The position numbers and the translations under genes were made by a program. Below the pieces are notes generated by a model that saw nothing but the letters and a program-made list of their open reading frames with translations, had not been told where the DNA came from and made no database searches. Shown here one piece after another: positions 24,047 through 32,823 of a stretch of DNA of 64,000 bases. The DNA is from Paracidovorax citrulli (GTDB taxonomy: Bacteria > Pseudomonadota > Gammaproteobacteria > Burkholderiales > Burkholderiaceae_C): contig NZ_FNEY01000013.1 of the NCBI RefSeq assembly GCF_900100305.1, positions 59,342 to 123,341 of the forward strand, written 5' to 3'. Positions within the stretch are counted from its first letter, which is position 1, and each line of letters opens with the position of its first letter.

Positions 24047-24571
24047 TCACTCGCACCGGAACTGCACCTGCAGCGCCGGTGGATCTCCGGCGGTGCGCGA
24101 CGTGGCCGTGCACCGCTTCGCCCCATCGTCCATGCGCCGCACCAGTCGCACCGTGCCGCCCGCGTAGTCGCACGAGGCGAACTTGCCTTGCGGGTAGTCG
24201 CCCTCGAACACCCACGTGGCGGTGGATTCGCTTTTCGCCCCCTTCGCCCCCTTCGTGCCCTTGCCGGGCTTGTCCGACGTGGGCACCAGTGCGGCACCCT
24301 GGGCGGGCGGGCCGTCGAAAAAGTTGTATCCGGTCAGGCGCAGCGGGCGCGCATCCAGCACGATCTCCGTGCCTGCGGGCAGGCCGGATGCCGTGGCCCG
24401 GGGGGCTTCGAGCTGGACCGTGGCCGGGCATTCCAGCGCGGCGGACGCAGCCGTACCGTTGGGCGTGGCCGCCGCAGCCGCGCCGGGCAGGCCGGTGGCC
24501 GCGACGAGGAGGCAGGCCAGGGTCGCGGACCGGCTGGCCGTGAAGGGGAGGGCAGAAGCTGGAGGCATCAT
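24047..24571 (-). CDS. Exported STY0301-like protein, candidate immunity partner of the Tae2-like amidase
   Basis: A roughly 174-residue protein with a signal peptide (hydrophobic stretch LACLLVAATGLPGAAAAA), then a mature domain starting LECPATVQLEAPRA and ending CTATSRTAGDPPALQVQFRCE, with four cysteines. This layout matches STY0301-family proteins, which are encoded near type VI secretion loci. It could also begin at ATG 24610, overlapping the TGA of the amidase gene (ATGATGA), which would couple their translation. A periplasmic location is what an immunity protein against a periplasmic murein amidase needs. The immunity role is inferred from context. Confidence 0.6.
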   Translation of the reverse strand: MMPPASALPFTASRSATLACLLVAATGLPGAAAAATPNGTAASAALECPATVQLEAPRATASGLPAGTEIVLDARPLRLTGYNFFDGPPAQGAALVPTSDKPGKGTKGAKGAKSESTATWVFEGDYPQGKFASCDYAGGTVRLVRRMDDGAKRCTATSRTAGDPPALQVQFRCE

Positions 24572-24606
24572 GGAGATCCCGGTGTCGTTCTTCGTGTGCA
24601 CTTTCA

Positions 24607-24999
24607 TCATTCGATGACGGAATACGCTGCGGCGTTGTTGCTCGGGTCGGCGAAGTCGCCGTTCTTGCGCTGGGGCTTGGGGCGCACGTAGCGCATGGAC
24701 ACCTTGGGCTTTTGCGTATCGCTCAGCCACTGGTCCATGATCCAGATGCCGCCGGGATCCTGCGAGATGAAGAACGCCGCATGGTTGCCCGTGGGCAGGC
24801 TGCCGTACTTGCCGGCGCTGTTGAACGTGGCGATGGCCGTGCCCTTCTTGATGTTGGCATTGCCGAACACGGTTTCGCCCGGCTTCCAGTTGCTGGTGTG
24901 CGGCAGGTGGGCATAGTGCTGGAGGAGCGCCACGCAGTGCTTGCTGCCGACCTTGTCGGTTCCCTCGAGCGCTGCGGCATTCTGGTAGAGGTATGGCAT
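24607..24999 (-). CDS. BPSL0067/Tae2-like peptidoglycan amidase, candidate T6SS effector
   Basis: A 130-residue protein without a signal peptide, related to the BPSL0067 family that includes the Burkholderia Tae2-type amidase effectors. The NlpC/P60-like catalytic Cys is Cys22 in GSKHCVALLQ and the His is His73 in TGNHAAFF; GIWIMDQW supplies a third conserved strand. Lack of a secretion signal plus a downstream exported partner whose start overlaps its stop is the typical layout of a T6SS effector/immunity pair. No T6SS structural gene is in the window. The family assignment is from memory of motifs and is moderately sure; toxicity is inferred. Confidence 0.7.
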   Translation of the reverse strand: MPYLYQNAAALEGTDKVGSKHCVALLQHYAHLPHTSNWKPGETVFGNANIKKGTAIATFNSAGKYGSLPTGNHAAFFISQDPGGIWIMDQWLSDTQKPKVSMRYVRPKPQRKNGDFADPSNNAAAYSVIE

Positions 25000-25075
25000 C
25001 GGTTGTGTGGTGGTCGCGCAAAGGAGGCGATCCTAGTTGGCCTCGCCCGGTTTGCCGTGGATGTTTCCAATCGTT

Positions 25076-26272
25076 TCAAACGCGCTCGAAAATGGCTGCG
25101 ATGCCCTGGCCGCCACCGATGCACATGGTGACCAGCGCATAGCGGCCGCCCGTGCGGTGCAGCTCGGCGATGGCCTTGGTGGTGATGATGGCGCCCGTGG
25201 CGCCGACGGGGTGGCCGAGCGAGATGCCCGAGCCGTTCGGGTTCACCTTGGCCGGGTCCAGCCCCAGTTCCTGGATCACGGCGCACGCCTGGGCCGCGAA
25301 GGCTTCGTTGGCTTCGATCACATCCATGTCCTGCACCGACAGGCCCGTGCGCTGCAGCACCGCGCGCGTGGCGGGCACCGGGCCGATGCCCATGTAGGCC
25401 GGTTCCACCCCGGCATGCGCGTAGCCGACCAGGCGCGCCAGCGGCCTGGCGCCCAGCGCGGCAGCGCGGTCGCCCGCCACCAGCACCACGGCGGCCGCGC
25501 CGTCGTTGATGCCCGAGGCGTTGCCCGCGGTGACCGTGCCGCCGTCCTTCCTGAACGCGGGCTTCATGCCGGCCAGCACCTCCACCGTGGTGCCGCCGCG
25601 CACGTGCTCGTCGGTGTCGAACAGCGTGGCCGTGCCCTTGCGGCCGGGGATTTCCACCGGGACGATCTGCTCCTTGAAATAGCCCGCCGCGATGGCGGCG
25701 GCGGCGCGGCGCTGGCTCTCCGCGGCCAGCTGGTCCTGGGCTTCGCGGCCGATGCGGTAGCGCTCGGCCACGTTCTCGGCGGTGATGCCCATGTGCATCT
25801 TCTGCCACGGATCGTGCAGGATGCCCAGCATGTAGTCGATGCTCTTCGCATCGCCCATGCGCGCGCCCCAGCGCGAAGCGGTGTCGAAGTAGGGGCCGCG
25901 GCTCATCGATTCGCTGCCGCCGCCGATGGCCACGTCGCAGTCGCCCAGCGCGATCGCCTGCGCCGCCGACACGATGGCCTGCAGGCCCGAGCCGCACAGG
26001 CGGTTGACGTTGAAGGCCGGCGTCTCCACGGGGCAGCCCGCGTCGATGGCGGCCACGCGCGAGAGGTACGCGTCCTTCGTGTCGGTGGGGATCACGTTGC
26101 CCATCACCACGTGGCCGACCGCGTCGGCCGCGATGCCGCTGCGCTCGATGGCCGCGCGCACGGCGGTGGTGGCGAGCTGGGTGTTGGGAATGTCCTTGAG
26201 CGAGCCGCCGAAGGTGCCGATGGCGGTGCGGGCGATGGAGGCGATGAGGATGTCGCGGTGCGCAGAAGTCAT
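25076..26272 (-). CDS. bktB: Beta-ketothiolase (acetyl-CoA acyltransferase), BktB-like
   Basis: A 398-residue thiolase catalysing reversible condensation of acyl-CoA with acetyl-CoA. Catalytic Cys93 is in NRLCGSGLQ; the second motif [18 protein letters not shown] carries the His, and [11 protein letters not shown] the second Cys. The sequence closely follows BktB of Cupriavidus (for example [31 protein letters not shown]), which accepts C4-C6 substrates and feeds polyhydroxyalkanoate synthesis as well as degradation pathways; PhaA- or AtoB-like roles are possible. GGAGACC... lies upstream of ATG 26272. No pha genes are adjacent. Confidence 0.88.
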   Translation of the reverse strand: MTSAHRDILIASIARTAIGTFGGSLKDIPNTQLATTAVRAAIERSGIAADAVGHVVMGNVIPTDTKDAYLSRVAAIDAGCPVETPAFNVNRLCGSGLQAIVSAAQAIALGDCDVAIGGGSESMSRGPYFDTASRWGARMGDAKSIDYMLGILHDPWQKMHMGITAENVAERYRIGREAQDQLAAESQRRAAAAIAAGYFKEQIVPVEIPGRKGTATLFDTDEHVRGGTTVEVLAGMKPAFRKDGGTVTAGNASGINDGAAAVVLVAGDRAAALGARPLARLVGYAHAGVEPAYMGIGPVPATRAVLQRTGLSVQDMDVIEANEAFAAQACAVIQELGLDPAKVNPNGSGISLGHPVGATGAIITTKAIAELHRTGGRYALVTMCIGGGQGIAAIFERV

Positions 26273-26386
26273 GGAGGTCTCCGGTGGAACAAGGGGCCGT
26301 GATGCACGTCCGGGCCCCTGCGGGTGATGGCGTCAGGTATATCGCATTGCACGGCCCGGTCCTGCCGCGAGGGTGACGCACGGCGT

Positions 26387-26872
26387 TCAGTTCACGCCCG
26401 CCAGATCATCCAGGATCGGACAGTCCGGCCGCCCGTCCCCCTGGCAGCAGCCCACCAGCTGCTGCAGCGAGCGCTGCATGGCCTGCATGGCGGCGATGCG
26501 GCGGCCCAGGTCGTCGATGTGGGCCTGGGCGATGCGCTTGACCTCGCGGCTGGCGCGGCGCTGGTCCTGCCAGAGCCCGAGCAGGGTGGCGATCTCTTCC
26601 ATGGAGAAGCCCAGGTCGCGCGCGCGGCGGATGAAGCGCAGGGTGTGGACATCCCTCTCGGTGTACTGGCGGTAGCCGCTGTCCGTGCGCGCCACGTCCC
26701 GCAGCAGGCCGAGGGCCTCGTAGTGGCGGACCATGCGCTGCGAGACGCCCGCCCGCGCGGCGGCCGTGCCGATGGGCACGGGATCGACCACCGTCGTGGC
26801 TGGGGGGGCCTGTGCCATGCCGGACGGCGGGCCTGCGGGCCGGGCGCGGCGTCGTTTCGGTACCGCGCTCAT
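26387..26872 (-). CDS. cueR: CueR-type copper-responsive MerR regulator
   Basis: A 161-residue MerR-family activator. The HTH lies near residues 33-70 (PIGTAAARAGVSQRMVRHYEALGLL), followed by the long dimerisation helix and the metal loop CCQGDGRPDCPIL, which has the two Cu(I)-binding cysteines spaced as in CueR. About 30 extra residues precede the usual start; a later in-frame ATG (26818) would remove 18 of them. Its ATG overlaps the copZ stop (ATGA), so copZ-cueR are translationally coupled. Two MerR-type promoters in the divergent region 27067-27189 are its likely targets. Confidence 0.88.
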   Translation of the reverse strand: MSAVPKRRRARPAGPPSGMAQAPPATTVVDPVPIGTAAARAGVSQRMVRHYEALGLLRDVARTDSGYRQYTERDVHTLRFIRRARDLGFSMEEIATLLGLWQDQRRASREVKRIAQAHIDDLGRRIAAMQAMQRSLQQLVGCCQGDGRPDCPILDDLAGVN

Positions 26873-27066
26873 GCAGCGACGGTGTAGCCCTCTTCGGTGA
26901 TCGCGGCGGCCAGCGCCTCGCGAGGGCTGTCGCTTTCCACCACGACGCGGCCGGTGGGCAGGTCCACCTGCACGCTGGCGTCGGTATCGACGCTGCGCAC
27001 GGCGTGGACGACGGCGCGTTCGCAATGGCCGCAGGTCATGCCCTGGACCTGGAAACTGTGTTGCAT
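26869..27066 (-). CDS. copZ: Copper chaperone CopZ (HMA domain)
   Basis: A 65-residue heavy-metal-associated protein with the Cu(I)-binding motif GMTCGHC (residues 9-15) and a beta-alpha-beta-beta-alpha-beta pattern of normal length. It carries Cu(I) to CopA or CueR in the cytoplasm. AAAAGGAG lies 8 nt before ATG 27066. It is the first gene of the copZ-cueR operon, divergent from copA, with its own CueR-type promoter. Confidence 0.92.
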   Translation of the reverse strand: MQHSFQVQGMTCGHCERAVVHAVRSVDTDASVQVDLPTGRVVVESDSPREALAAAITEEGYTVAA

Positions 27067-27106
27067 GGCAGGCTCCTTTTCAAATGCCGGTGGCGGGATG
27101 CAGGGA

Positions 27107-27136
27107 TGATGAACCCTGACATGGTGGCAGAGTCAA
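27107..27136 (-). promoter_or_regulatory. CueR-type promoter of copZ-cueR
   Basis: Minus strand: -35 TTGACT (27136-27131), a spacer containing CTGCCACCATGTCAGGG, and a -10 near TTCATC. The lengthened spacer (17-19 bp depending on -10 choice) with an imperfect dyad is the MerR-family arrangement; it shares CATG(A)TGTCAGGG with the copA promoter. Confidence 0.65.
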
Positions 27137-27152
27137 GCGCCGTCCGTGGCCC

Positions 27153-27183
27153 TTGACCTTGCCATGATGTCAGGGGTTAACGT
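27153..27183 (+). promoter_or_regulatory. CueR-type promoter of copA
   Basis: -35 TTGACC (27153-27158), a dyad spacer TTGCCATGATGTCAGGGG, and -10 TTAACG/TAACGT at 27177-27183, giving 18-19 bp spacing typical of MerR-activated promoters. Only 6-7 nt separate the -10 from the copA ATG, so the transcript would be leaderless. Confidence 0.75.
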
Positions 27184-27189
27184 GCCGGC

Positions 27190-29493
27190 ATGGCCGATTC
27201 ACCTTCTCCTCTTCTTTCCTTTCCCGATGCTTCCACCGCCACGCTGCCTGAGCAGTCCCTGGACCTGGGCATCGGCGGCATGACCTGCGCGAGCTGTTCG
27301 GGCCGCGTGGAGCGCGCGCTGCGCAAGGTGCCGGGCGTGCGCAGCGCCGAGGTCAACCTCGCCACCGAGCGTGCCCATGTGGTCTATGCCGCCGCGCCGG
27401 ATGGAGCGGTGGCCTCGATGGAGGGCCTGCTGCGCCGCGCTGTGCGCAATGCGGGTTACGAGCCGCGCGCGGCGGATGCGCCGGAGCCGCCGGACGCGGC
27501 CTCGCCCTGGGCCGGCTTCGGACCGGTGGCGGCGGGCATCGCGCTGTCGCTTCCGCTGGTGCTGCCCATGCTCGGCGGCCTGGCGGGGCGGGACTGGATG
27601 CCGCCGGCCTGGCTGCAGTGGCTGCTCGCCACGCCCGTGCAGTTCGTGCTGGGCGCACGCTTTTATCGCGCGGGCTGGCATGCGCTGCGCGCCCGCGCCG
27701 GCAACATGGACCTGCTCGTGGCCATCGGCACCAGCGCGGCCTACGGGCTGTCGCTGTGGCTGTGGTTCACGGCCGCGCACGGCAGCGAAGGCCATGCGCC
27801 GCACCTGTATTTCGAGGCCTCGGCCGTGGTGATCACCCTGGTGCTGCTGGGCAAGTGGCTGGAAGCGCGCGCCAAGCGGCAGACCACGGAAGCGATCCGT
27901 GCGCTGCATGCGCTGCGGCCCGAGGCCGCGCACTGGATCGGTCCGGACGGCGAGGTGGACGTGCCCGTGGCCGAGCTGATGGCGGGCGACCGTATCGCCG
28001 TGCGCCCCGGAGAGCGCCTGCCGGTGGACGGCACGGTGCTCGAAGGGCATACGCAGGTGGACGAATCCATGCTGACCGGCGAACCGCTGCCGGTGGCACG
28101 GGGCCCAAGCGACGCGGTGACGGGCGGATCGATCAACGGCGATGGCCGCGTGGTGGTGCGGGTGACGGCCGTGGGCGCCGAGACGGTGCTCGCGCGCATC
28201 ATCCGGCTGGTGGAGGACGCCCAGGCCGCCAAGGCGCCGATCCAGCGGCTAGTGGACAGGGTTTCGGCCGTGTTCGTGCCGGCGGTGCTGGTGCTGGCGC
28301 TGTGCACGCTGCTGGGCTGGCTCGCGGCGGGTGCGGGCCTGGAGGCTGCGCTCATCCATGCCGTGGCGGTGCTGGTGATCGCCTGTCCCTGCGCGCTGGG
28401 CCTGGCCACGCCGGCCGCGATCATGGCAGGCACGGGCGTGGCCGCGCGGCACGGCATCCTCATCAAGGACGCGGAGGCGCTGGAGACGGCCCATCGCGTG
28501 GACACCGTGGTGTTCGACAAGACGGGCACGCTCACGCTCGGCCAGCCACGCCTGCAGGCGTTCGAGGCGGCGCCCGGATGCGACGCGGGGGCGCTGCTGG
28601 CTACAGCGGCCGCGTTGCAGGCGGGCAGCGCGCATCCGCTCGCGCATGCCACGCTGCAGGCCGTGCGCGAGCGGGGACTGTCCCTGCCGGCGGCCGCGGA
28701 TGCAGTGCAGGCGGTGCCGGGCCGTGGCACGGAAGGGCAGGTGCAGGGCACGTCCTGGCGCATGGGCAGCCTGCGCTGGATGGACGCGCTCGGCGCCGAC
28801 GTGCCGCCCGCATTGGCTGCACGCGCACGGGCCTTGCAGGACGGTGGCGCGACGGTATCGGCCCTGGCGGAACGGCTGCCCGGCGGCGGCGATGCCGTGC
28901 GCGCGCTGCTGGCCTTCGGCGACGAGCCCAAGCCCGGCGCGGCCGCGGCGGTCCAGGCGCTGCGGGCGCGCGGGCTCCGGGTGGTGATGCTGTCGGGCGA
29001 CAACCGCGGCGCGGCCGAGGCGATGGCGCGCCGGCTGGGACTGCGGCCCGGGGCGGGCGAGGTGATCGCCGAGGTGCTGCCGGCCGACAAGGCGGCGCAA
29101 GTGGTGCGGCTCCAACGCGACGGTAGGCAGGGCCCGGGGTCGCCCGGAGCGCGCACGGTCGCCATGGTGGGGGACGGTGTGAACGATGCGCCCGCCCTGG
29201 CAGCGGCCGACGTGGGTATCGCCATGGGCAACGGCACCGATGTGGCCATGCATGCCGCGGGTATCACGCTCATGCGTGGCGATACCGCGCTGGTGGCGGC
29301 GGCGCTGGACGTATCGCGCCGCACCGTCGCCAAGATCCGGCAGAACCTGTTCTGGGCTTTCGCGTACAACGTGGCAGGCATCCCGCTCGCCGCGCTGGGC
29401 TACCTGAGCCCCGTGGTGGCCGGCGCCGCGATGGCGCTCAGTTCCGTGAGCGTGATGGCCAATGCCTTGCTGCTCAAGCGATGGCGTCTTTGA
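27190..29493 (+). CDS. copA: Cu(I)-exporting P1B-type ATPase
   Basis: A 767-residue ATPase that pumps Cu(I) from cytoplasm to periplasm. One N-terminal HMA domain carries GMTCASC (Cys33, Cys36). Eight membrane helices are expected, with the transport motif CPC at residues 399-401. Asp443 of DKTGT is the phosphorylated residue; the nucleotide-binding domain shows SAHPLAHA (the P1B His-Pro), and the hinge is [14 protein letters not shown]. Length and motif order are complete. It is divergent from copZ-cueR, driven by a CueR-type promoter with almost no 5' leader. No copper oxidase or copC is nearby. Confidence 0.95.
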   Translation: MADSPSPLLSFPDASTATLPEQSLDLGIGGMTCASCSGRVERALRKVPGVRSAEVNLATERAHVVYAAAPDGAVASMEGLLRRAVRNAGYEPRAADAPEPPDAASPWAGFGPVAAGIALSLPLVLPMLGGLAGRDWMPPAWLQWLLATPVQFVLGARFYRAGWHALRARAGNMDLLVAIGTSAAYGLSLWLWFTAAHGSEGHAPHLYFEASAVVITLVLLGKWLEARAKRQTTEAIRALHALRPEAAHWIGPDGEVDVPVAELMAGDRIAVRPGERLPVDGTVLEGHTQVDESMLTGEPLPVARGPSDAVTGGSINGDGRVVVRVTAVGAETVLARIIRLVEDAQAAKAPIQRLVDRVSAVFVPAVLVLALCTLLGWLAAGAGLEAALIHAVAVLVIACPCALGLATPAAIMAGTGVAARHGILIKDAEALETAHRVDTVVFDKTGTLTLGQPRLQAFEAAPGCDAGALLATAAALQAGSAHPLAHATLQAVRERGLSLPAAADAVQAVPGRGTEGQVQGTSWRMGSLRWMDALGADVPPALAARARALQDGGATVSALAERLPGGGDAVRALLAFGDEPKPGAAAAVQALRARGLRVVMLSGDNRGAAEAMARRLGLRPGAGEVIAEVLPADKAAQVVRLQRDGRQGPGSPGARTVAMVGDGVNDAPALAAADVGIAMGNGTDVAMHAAGITLMRGDTALVAAALDVSRRTVAKIRQNLFWAFAYNVAGIPLAALGYLSPVVAGAAMALSSVSVMANALLLKRWRL

Positions 29494-29596
29494 GAATTAC
29501 TCTCTGTTCGGTTACGCTTGCCCCATCAGTCTGCTACGTTTTGTTTCATTCATAGCCGGCCCGCATCAGCGGTCTGGGGGATTAAGGAAGGCAATC

Positions 29597-31273
29597 ATGA
29601 AATTCGATTCGCTCATGCGCGGGTTCACCATCCGCGTCCGCATGCTGGGGGCCATCGCGGTCGTACTGTCGCTGCTCGGGCTGCTGGGTGGGGCCGGCAT
29701 GCTGGGCATGTTCCGCATCCACGCGATGAGCGAGGAGTTCATCGGCCATTCCTTCTCGGAGGTCAGCGCCATGGCCGAGCTGCGCGGCGAGATGGGCAAC
29801 ATCCGCCAGTACGAAAAGGACATGATCATCCAGTACGAAAAGCCCGAGGGCGTGCAGAAGGCGCACGCGGCCTGGCTGGAAAGCCTGGACCATGCCAGGA
29901 AGGTGGCGGCGCGATTCCAGGACGGCGGGCAGGACAGGGACAACCAGCTCGCCACCGACATCGTGAAGCGGCTCGAAGCCTACCGGGGCCAGTTCGCGAG
30001 CGTCGCGCGCCAGCTCGAGGCCGGCGGCTACGACAGCGCCACCATCGCCAACCGCATGAGCACCAAGGCCGTGGCGGAATTCGCCGAGGCCGACAAGCTG
30101 CTCGCCCAATTGGACAGCGAGCTGCGCAAGGAGGTGGCAGAGGTGACCGCGCGCCAGCAGACCGTGTCCGAGCAGACCAAGTGGCTGTTCGTGCTGGCGG
30201 TGCTGATCACCGTCGCGGTGGTGGTGCCGCTCACGCTGCTGAACATGAATTCCATCTGCCGCCCGCTGGTGGAGGCGCGCCGCATGGCCCAGGCCATCGC
30301 TGGCGGCGACCTGTCGCAGCGCATGCACGTGGAAGGCCGTGACGAGGTGGCCGACCTGCAGCGCGCGCTGCTGGGCATGCAACAGGGCCTGAGCGCGCTC
30401 GTGTCGCAGGTGCGCGATGCGAGCGGCAGCATCGCCACCGCGAGCCAGGAAATCGCCTCGGGCAACCAGGACCTGTCGTCCCGCACCGAGCAGACGGCCA
30501 GCAACGCGCAGGAGGCCGTGGCCTCGCTGTCGCAACTCACGGCCACGGTGCAGCAGACGGCCTCGTCCTCGCAGGTGGCCAACCAGCTCGTCGCCTCCGC
30601 ATCGGGCATCGCCACGCGCGGCGGCAGCGTGGTGGAGCAGGCCGTGGCCAGCATGCACGAGATCTCGGCCTCCAGCCGCAAGATCGGCGACATCATCGGC
30701 CTGATCGATTCCATCGCCTTCCAAACCAATATCCTGGCGCTGAATGCAGCCGTGGAAGCAGCGCGTGCCGGCGAACAGGGCCGCGGCTTCGCCGTGGTGG
30801 CCGGCGAAGTGCGCAGCCTCGCGCAGCGCAGCGCCCAGGCGGCCAGCGAGATCAAGGGCCTCATCAGCTCCAGCGTGACGGCCGTGAACGGCGGCGTGCG
30901 CCACGTGGAGGACGCCGGCACCGCCATGAAGGAGATCGTGGAGAGCGTGCAGCGCGTGACCGACATCATCGGCGAGATCAATTCCGCGTCCGCTGAGCAG
31001 TCCGCGGGCATCGGCCAGGTCAACGGCTCCGTGGGCGAGATCGACCGCATGACCCAGCAGAACGCCGCGCTGGTGGAGCAGTCCGCCGCGGCCGCCCAGT
31101 CCCTGCGCGAGCAGGCCGCGCGGCTGTCGCAGGTGGTGCAGCAGTTCCATCTGGACGATGCGGCGACGGCAGGGGGCTATGGCATGGGAGCGTCCGGCTC
31201 CGCGTCTGCTTCTGGCTACGGTGAATCGGCGGCGCTGCCAGCCGGAGGGCGGACGGCGTTGCTGTCGGCTTGA
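29597..31273 (+). CDS. Methyl-accepting chemotaxis protein
   Basis: A 558-residue membrane chemoreceptor. TM1 (about 16-38), a periplasmic four-helix-bundle ligand domain (about 40-195), TM2 (about 198-218), HAMP (about 219-272) and a cytoplasmic signalling coiled coil with the highly conserved hairpin DSIAFQTNILALNAAVEAARAG. Glu/Gln-rich methylation regions flank it. The C-terminal tail is Gly/Ser/Ala-rich and lacks an NWETF-type CheR-binding pentapeptide. AAGGAAGG precedes ATG 29597. It is a stand-alone receptor, with no che genes nearby; the ligand is unknown. Confidence 0.92.
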   Translation: MKFDSLMRGFTIRVRMLGAIAVVLSLLGLLGGAGMLGMFRIHAMSEEFIGHSFSEVSAMAELRGEMGNIRQYEKDMIIQYEKPEGVQKAHAAWLESLDHARKVAARFQDGGQDRDNQLATDIVKRLEAYRGQFASVARQLEAGGYDSATIANRMSTKAVAEFAEADKLLAQLDSELRKEVAEVTARQQTVSEQTKWLFVLAVLITVAVVVPLTLLNMNSICRPLVEARRMAQAIAGGDLSQRMHVEGRDEVADLQRALLGMQQGLSALVSQVRDASGSIATASQEIASGNQDLSSRTEQTASNAQEAVASLSQLTATVQQTASSSQVANQLVASASGIATRGGSVVEQAVASMHEISASSRKIGDIIGLIDSIAFQTNILALNAAVEAARAGEQGRGFAVVAGEVRSLAQRSAQAASEIKGLISSSVTAVNGGVRHVEDAGTAMKEIVESVQRVTDIIGEINSASAEQSAGIGQVNGSVGEIDRMTQQNAALVEQSAAAAQSLREQAARLSQVVQQFHLDDAATAGGYGMGASGSASASGYGESAALPAGGRTALLSA

Positions 31274-31376
31274 GGGCAAGGAGAGGCGGGGGGGCTCTGC
31301 CCCCTGCCTCAGTTGCCGGGCGGTACGACTTCTTCTCGCTACCCTGTGTTGTTCAGAGATGGCTCTGAACTCTCGA

Positions 31377-31820
31377 CTACTTCAGGGGCAGGCCGGCGAT
31401 GGCATCGCGCAACTGGCGAGCCCGGATGCCGTTGAGCTCTGCAATGCACGCTGAACGCAAGATTTCACGAGAATTGCCGGCTCCTCCTCCGCTCAAGGAT
31501 GCCCGGAATTTGCAGTGTGCATCGCGGTACTTTTCGAAGACCTTGTCGGATGCAGTCAGTTCGGCCTTGGCTCGGCCGGTATATTGTGCGTCCTCATCCC
31601 ACTTCGACAGAGCGCTGGTTGCATCATTCCTTGCCTGTCGTAAATCATCCTGACTATCTGCGGCCTTTTTCGAAAGGCAATCACGCATTCCAGCTTGGGA
31701 GAATGCACTGCACGCCTCTCGCAGAGCACGTTCTTCGGTGGCATGAGCGGATGCAGTTGCAATAAATGATGCGAAAAGCAAGCTCACTGGAAATAATGTC
31801 CCGAAAACTATTTTTCGCAT
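31377..31820 (-). CDS. LprI/DUF1311-type lysozyme-inhibitor-like protein, candidate immunity protein
   Basis: A 147-residue exported protein: signal peptide MRKIVFGTLFPVSLLFASF... cleaved near SAHA (about 27), then a small helical domain with four cysteines (ACSAFSQ, RDCLSKK, HCKFRA, SACIAEL) and the DUF1311 pattern of spaced Cys, Gln and Arg. LprI-type proteins inhibit lysozyme. The gene overlaps the end of the upstream LysM/transglycosylase-like gene by 13 nt, and both have a lower GC content than neighbours. This suggests an immunity protein protecting the periplasm against that enzyme; no experimental basis is known to me. Confidence 0.65.
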   Translation of the reverse strand: MRKIVFGTLFPVSLLFASFIATASAHATEERALREACSAFSQAGMRDCLSKKAADSQDDLRQARNDATSALSKWDEDAQYTGRAKAELTASDKVFEKYRDAHCKFRASLSGGGAGNSREILRSACIAELNGIRARQLRDAIAGLPLK

Positions 31821-32548
31821 ACTGCTACCTTTCCTTTACGCAGCAAGGGTAATACATAGTCAAGTTTCCTTGCATAATTAGGATCACCGCCGCCATTGTA
31901 TCTCTGTGCTGCCATTTGGGTTGACAGAATCCGCCAGTTTCTGATAATTCGCTGGACTGATGATTTCTGGTATTTCAGCATCTGTCCAGGTCTCAAGAGC
32001 AAAATGTGTGGATTCAACTTTCGTATCGTCTCCACCGTACTGCCATTTTTTCTTGCGATCTTGTCAAAACTGTCGCCCGGGCTGACCACGACCTCATAGA
32101 GTTTTCCGTCTGCACTCGGCAGGCTACGATATTCGTAGTTGCCCATCCTCATCAGCAAATAACCTATACCTGCGCGAAGGTTATGCTGGGGTATGGTTCT
32201 GATCGAATTCGGCGTTAATTTGGACTTCCAGTGGGGTGGTAATATTAAATCACCGCCTTCGTTGCCACTGAGAAGCGATGCCATTCCAGGGTCTCCGGGA
32301 ACGCCGATTTGCATCGGTTTGATTTTCCATTCGGAACTGTTCGCACCGGTCTCCACCCAAACCATCGATTTGATGAAATACCAATCCAGGGGTATATAGC
32401 CTGCTATACCGGCAAGGTGTTGGTTGTATTCATTGACGGCCGCCTGGATCTCGCAATCCCAGTAATTCCAACGCTCATCCTGCGCTGCTTTGTCTATGCC
32501 CTCCTGCCACCTCTCAAATCCTGTCTTCATAGAGTCTTGCGTTATCAT
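31808..32548 (-). CDS. LysM and transglycosylase-like protein, candidate T6SS murein-hydrolase effector
   Basis: A 246-residue protein without a signal peptide. Residues 40-140 look like an SLT-type lysozyme fold: IPLDWYFIKSMVWVETG (Glu67 or nearby as catalytic acid), KPMQIGVPGDPG, and NLRAGIGYLLMRM. A LysM domain follows (about 155-205: YEVVVSPGDSFDKIARKNG, IRKLNPHILLLRPGQMLKY). The frame begins at ATG 32548, with AGAGAGG seven nt upstream. A cytoplasmic murein hydrolase followed by an overlapping gene for an exported LprI-like inhibitor fits an effector/immunity cassette. Lower GC and frequent A/T-ending codons indicate recent acquisition. Alternative: a phage-type endolysin remnant. Confidence 0.65.
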   Translation of the reverse strand: MITQDSMKTGFERWQEGIDKAAQDERWNYWDCEIQAAVNEYNQHLAGIAGYIPLDWYFIKSMVWVETGANSSEWKIKPMQIGVPGDPGMASLLSGNEGGDLILPPHWKSKLTPNSIRTIPQHNLRAGIGYLLMRMGNYEYRSLPSADGKLYEVVVSPGDSFDKIARKNGSTVETIRKLNPHILLLRPGQMLKYQKSSVQRIIRNWRILSTQMAAQRYNGGGDPNYARKLDYVLPLLRKGKVAVCEK

Positions 32549-32754
32549 CAAAACCTCTCTTTGCCTTATGCCGTGAGCTATTGCCGTTTGCTTTTATTCA
32601 TGGCACACGGTATGAGCAATCGAAGATAACGTGGAGTAGCTTGAAATCACGTAACTTCCATTCATGCTTTGCATAAGCCGAGAGTTGGATGAGTTCGAAC
32701 CCTCGCGGCAAGCGCGTGAACCGCTCTTTCCCTATCCGCCGCCCTCCAGCGACA

Positions 32755-32801
32755 AGAAAAAAGGCCTGTCCCGCGGAGCCGCCTCCGCGCGAACAGGCCT
32801 T
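32755..32801 (-). terminator. Intrinsic terminator of the czcCBA operon
   Basis: Minus strand: AAGGCCTGT ... ACAGGCCTT outer stem with an inner CGCGGAG/CTCCGCG stem, followed by a run of six T residues. It lies about 22 nt after the czcA stop codon. The 200-nt stretch from here to 32548 is AT-richer and holds no recognisable gene. Confidence 0.88.
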
Positions 32802-32823
32802 GCCTACCGACCACTGACCGGTA

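Noticed and set aside
27186..27189. Searching for a Shine-Dalgarno before copA
   Set aside because: Only 6-7 nt separate the CueR promoter -10 from ATG; there is no room, so a leaderless start is preferred over a later codon.
32686..32706. tRNA T-loop-like word GAGTTCGAACCCTC
   Set aside because: The flanking bases do not form a T stem and no acceptor, D or anticodon arm is present; chance match.
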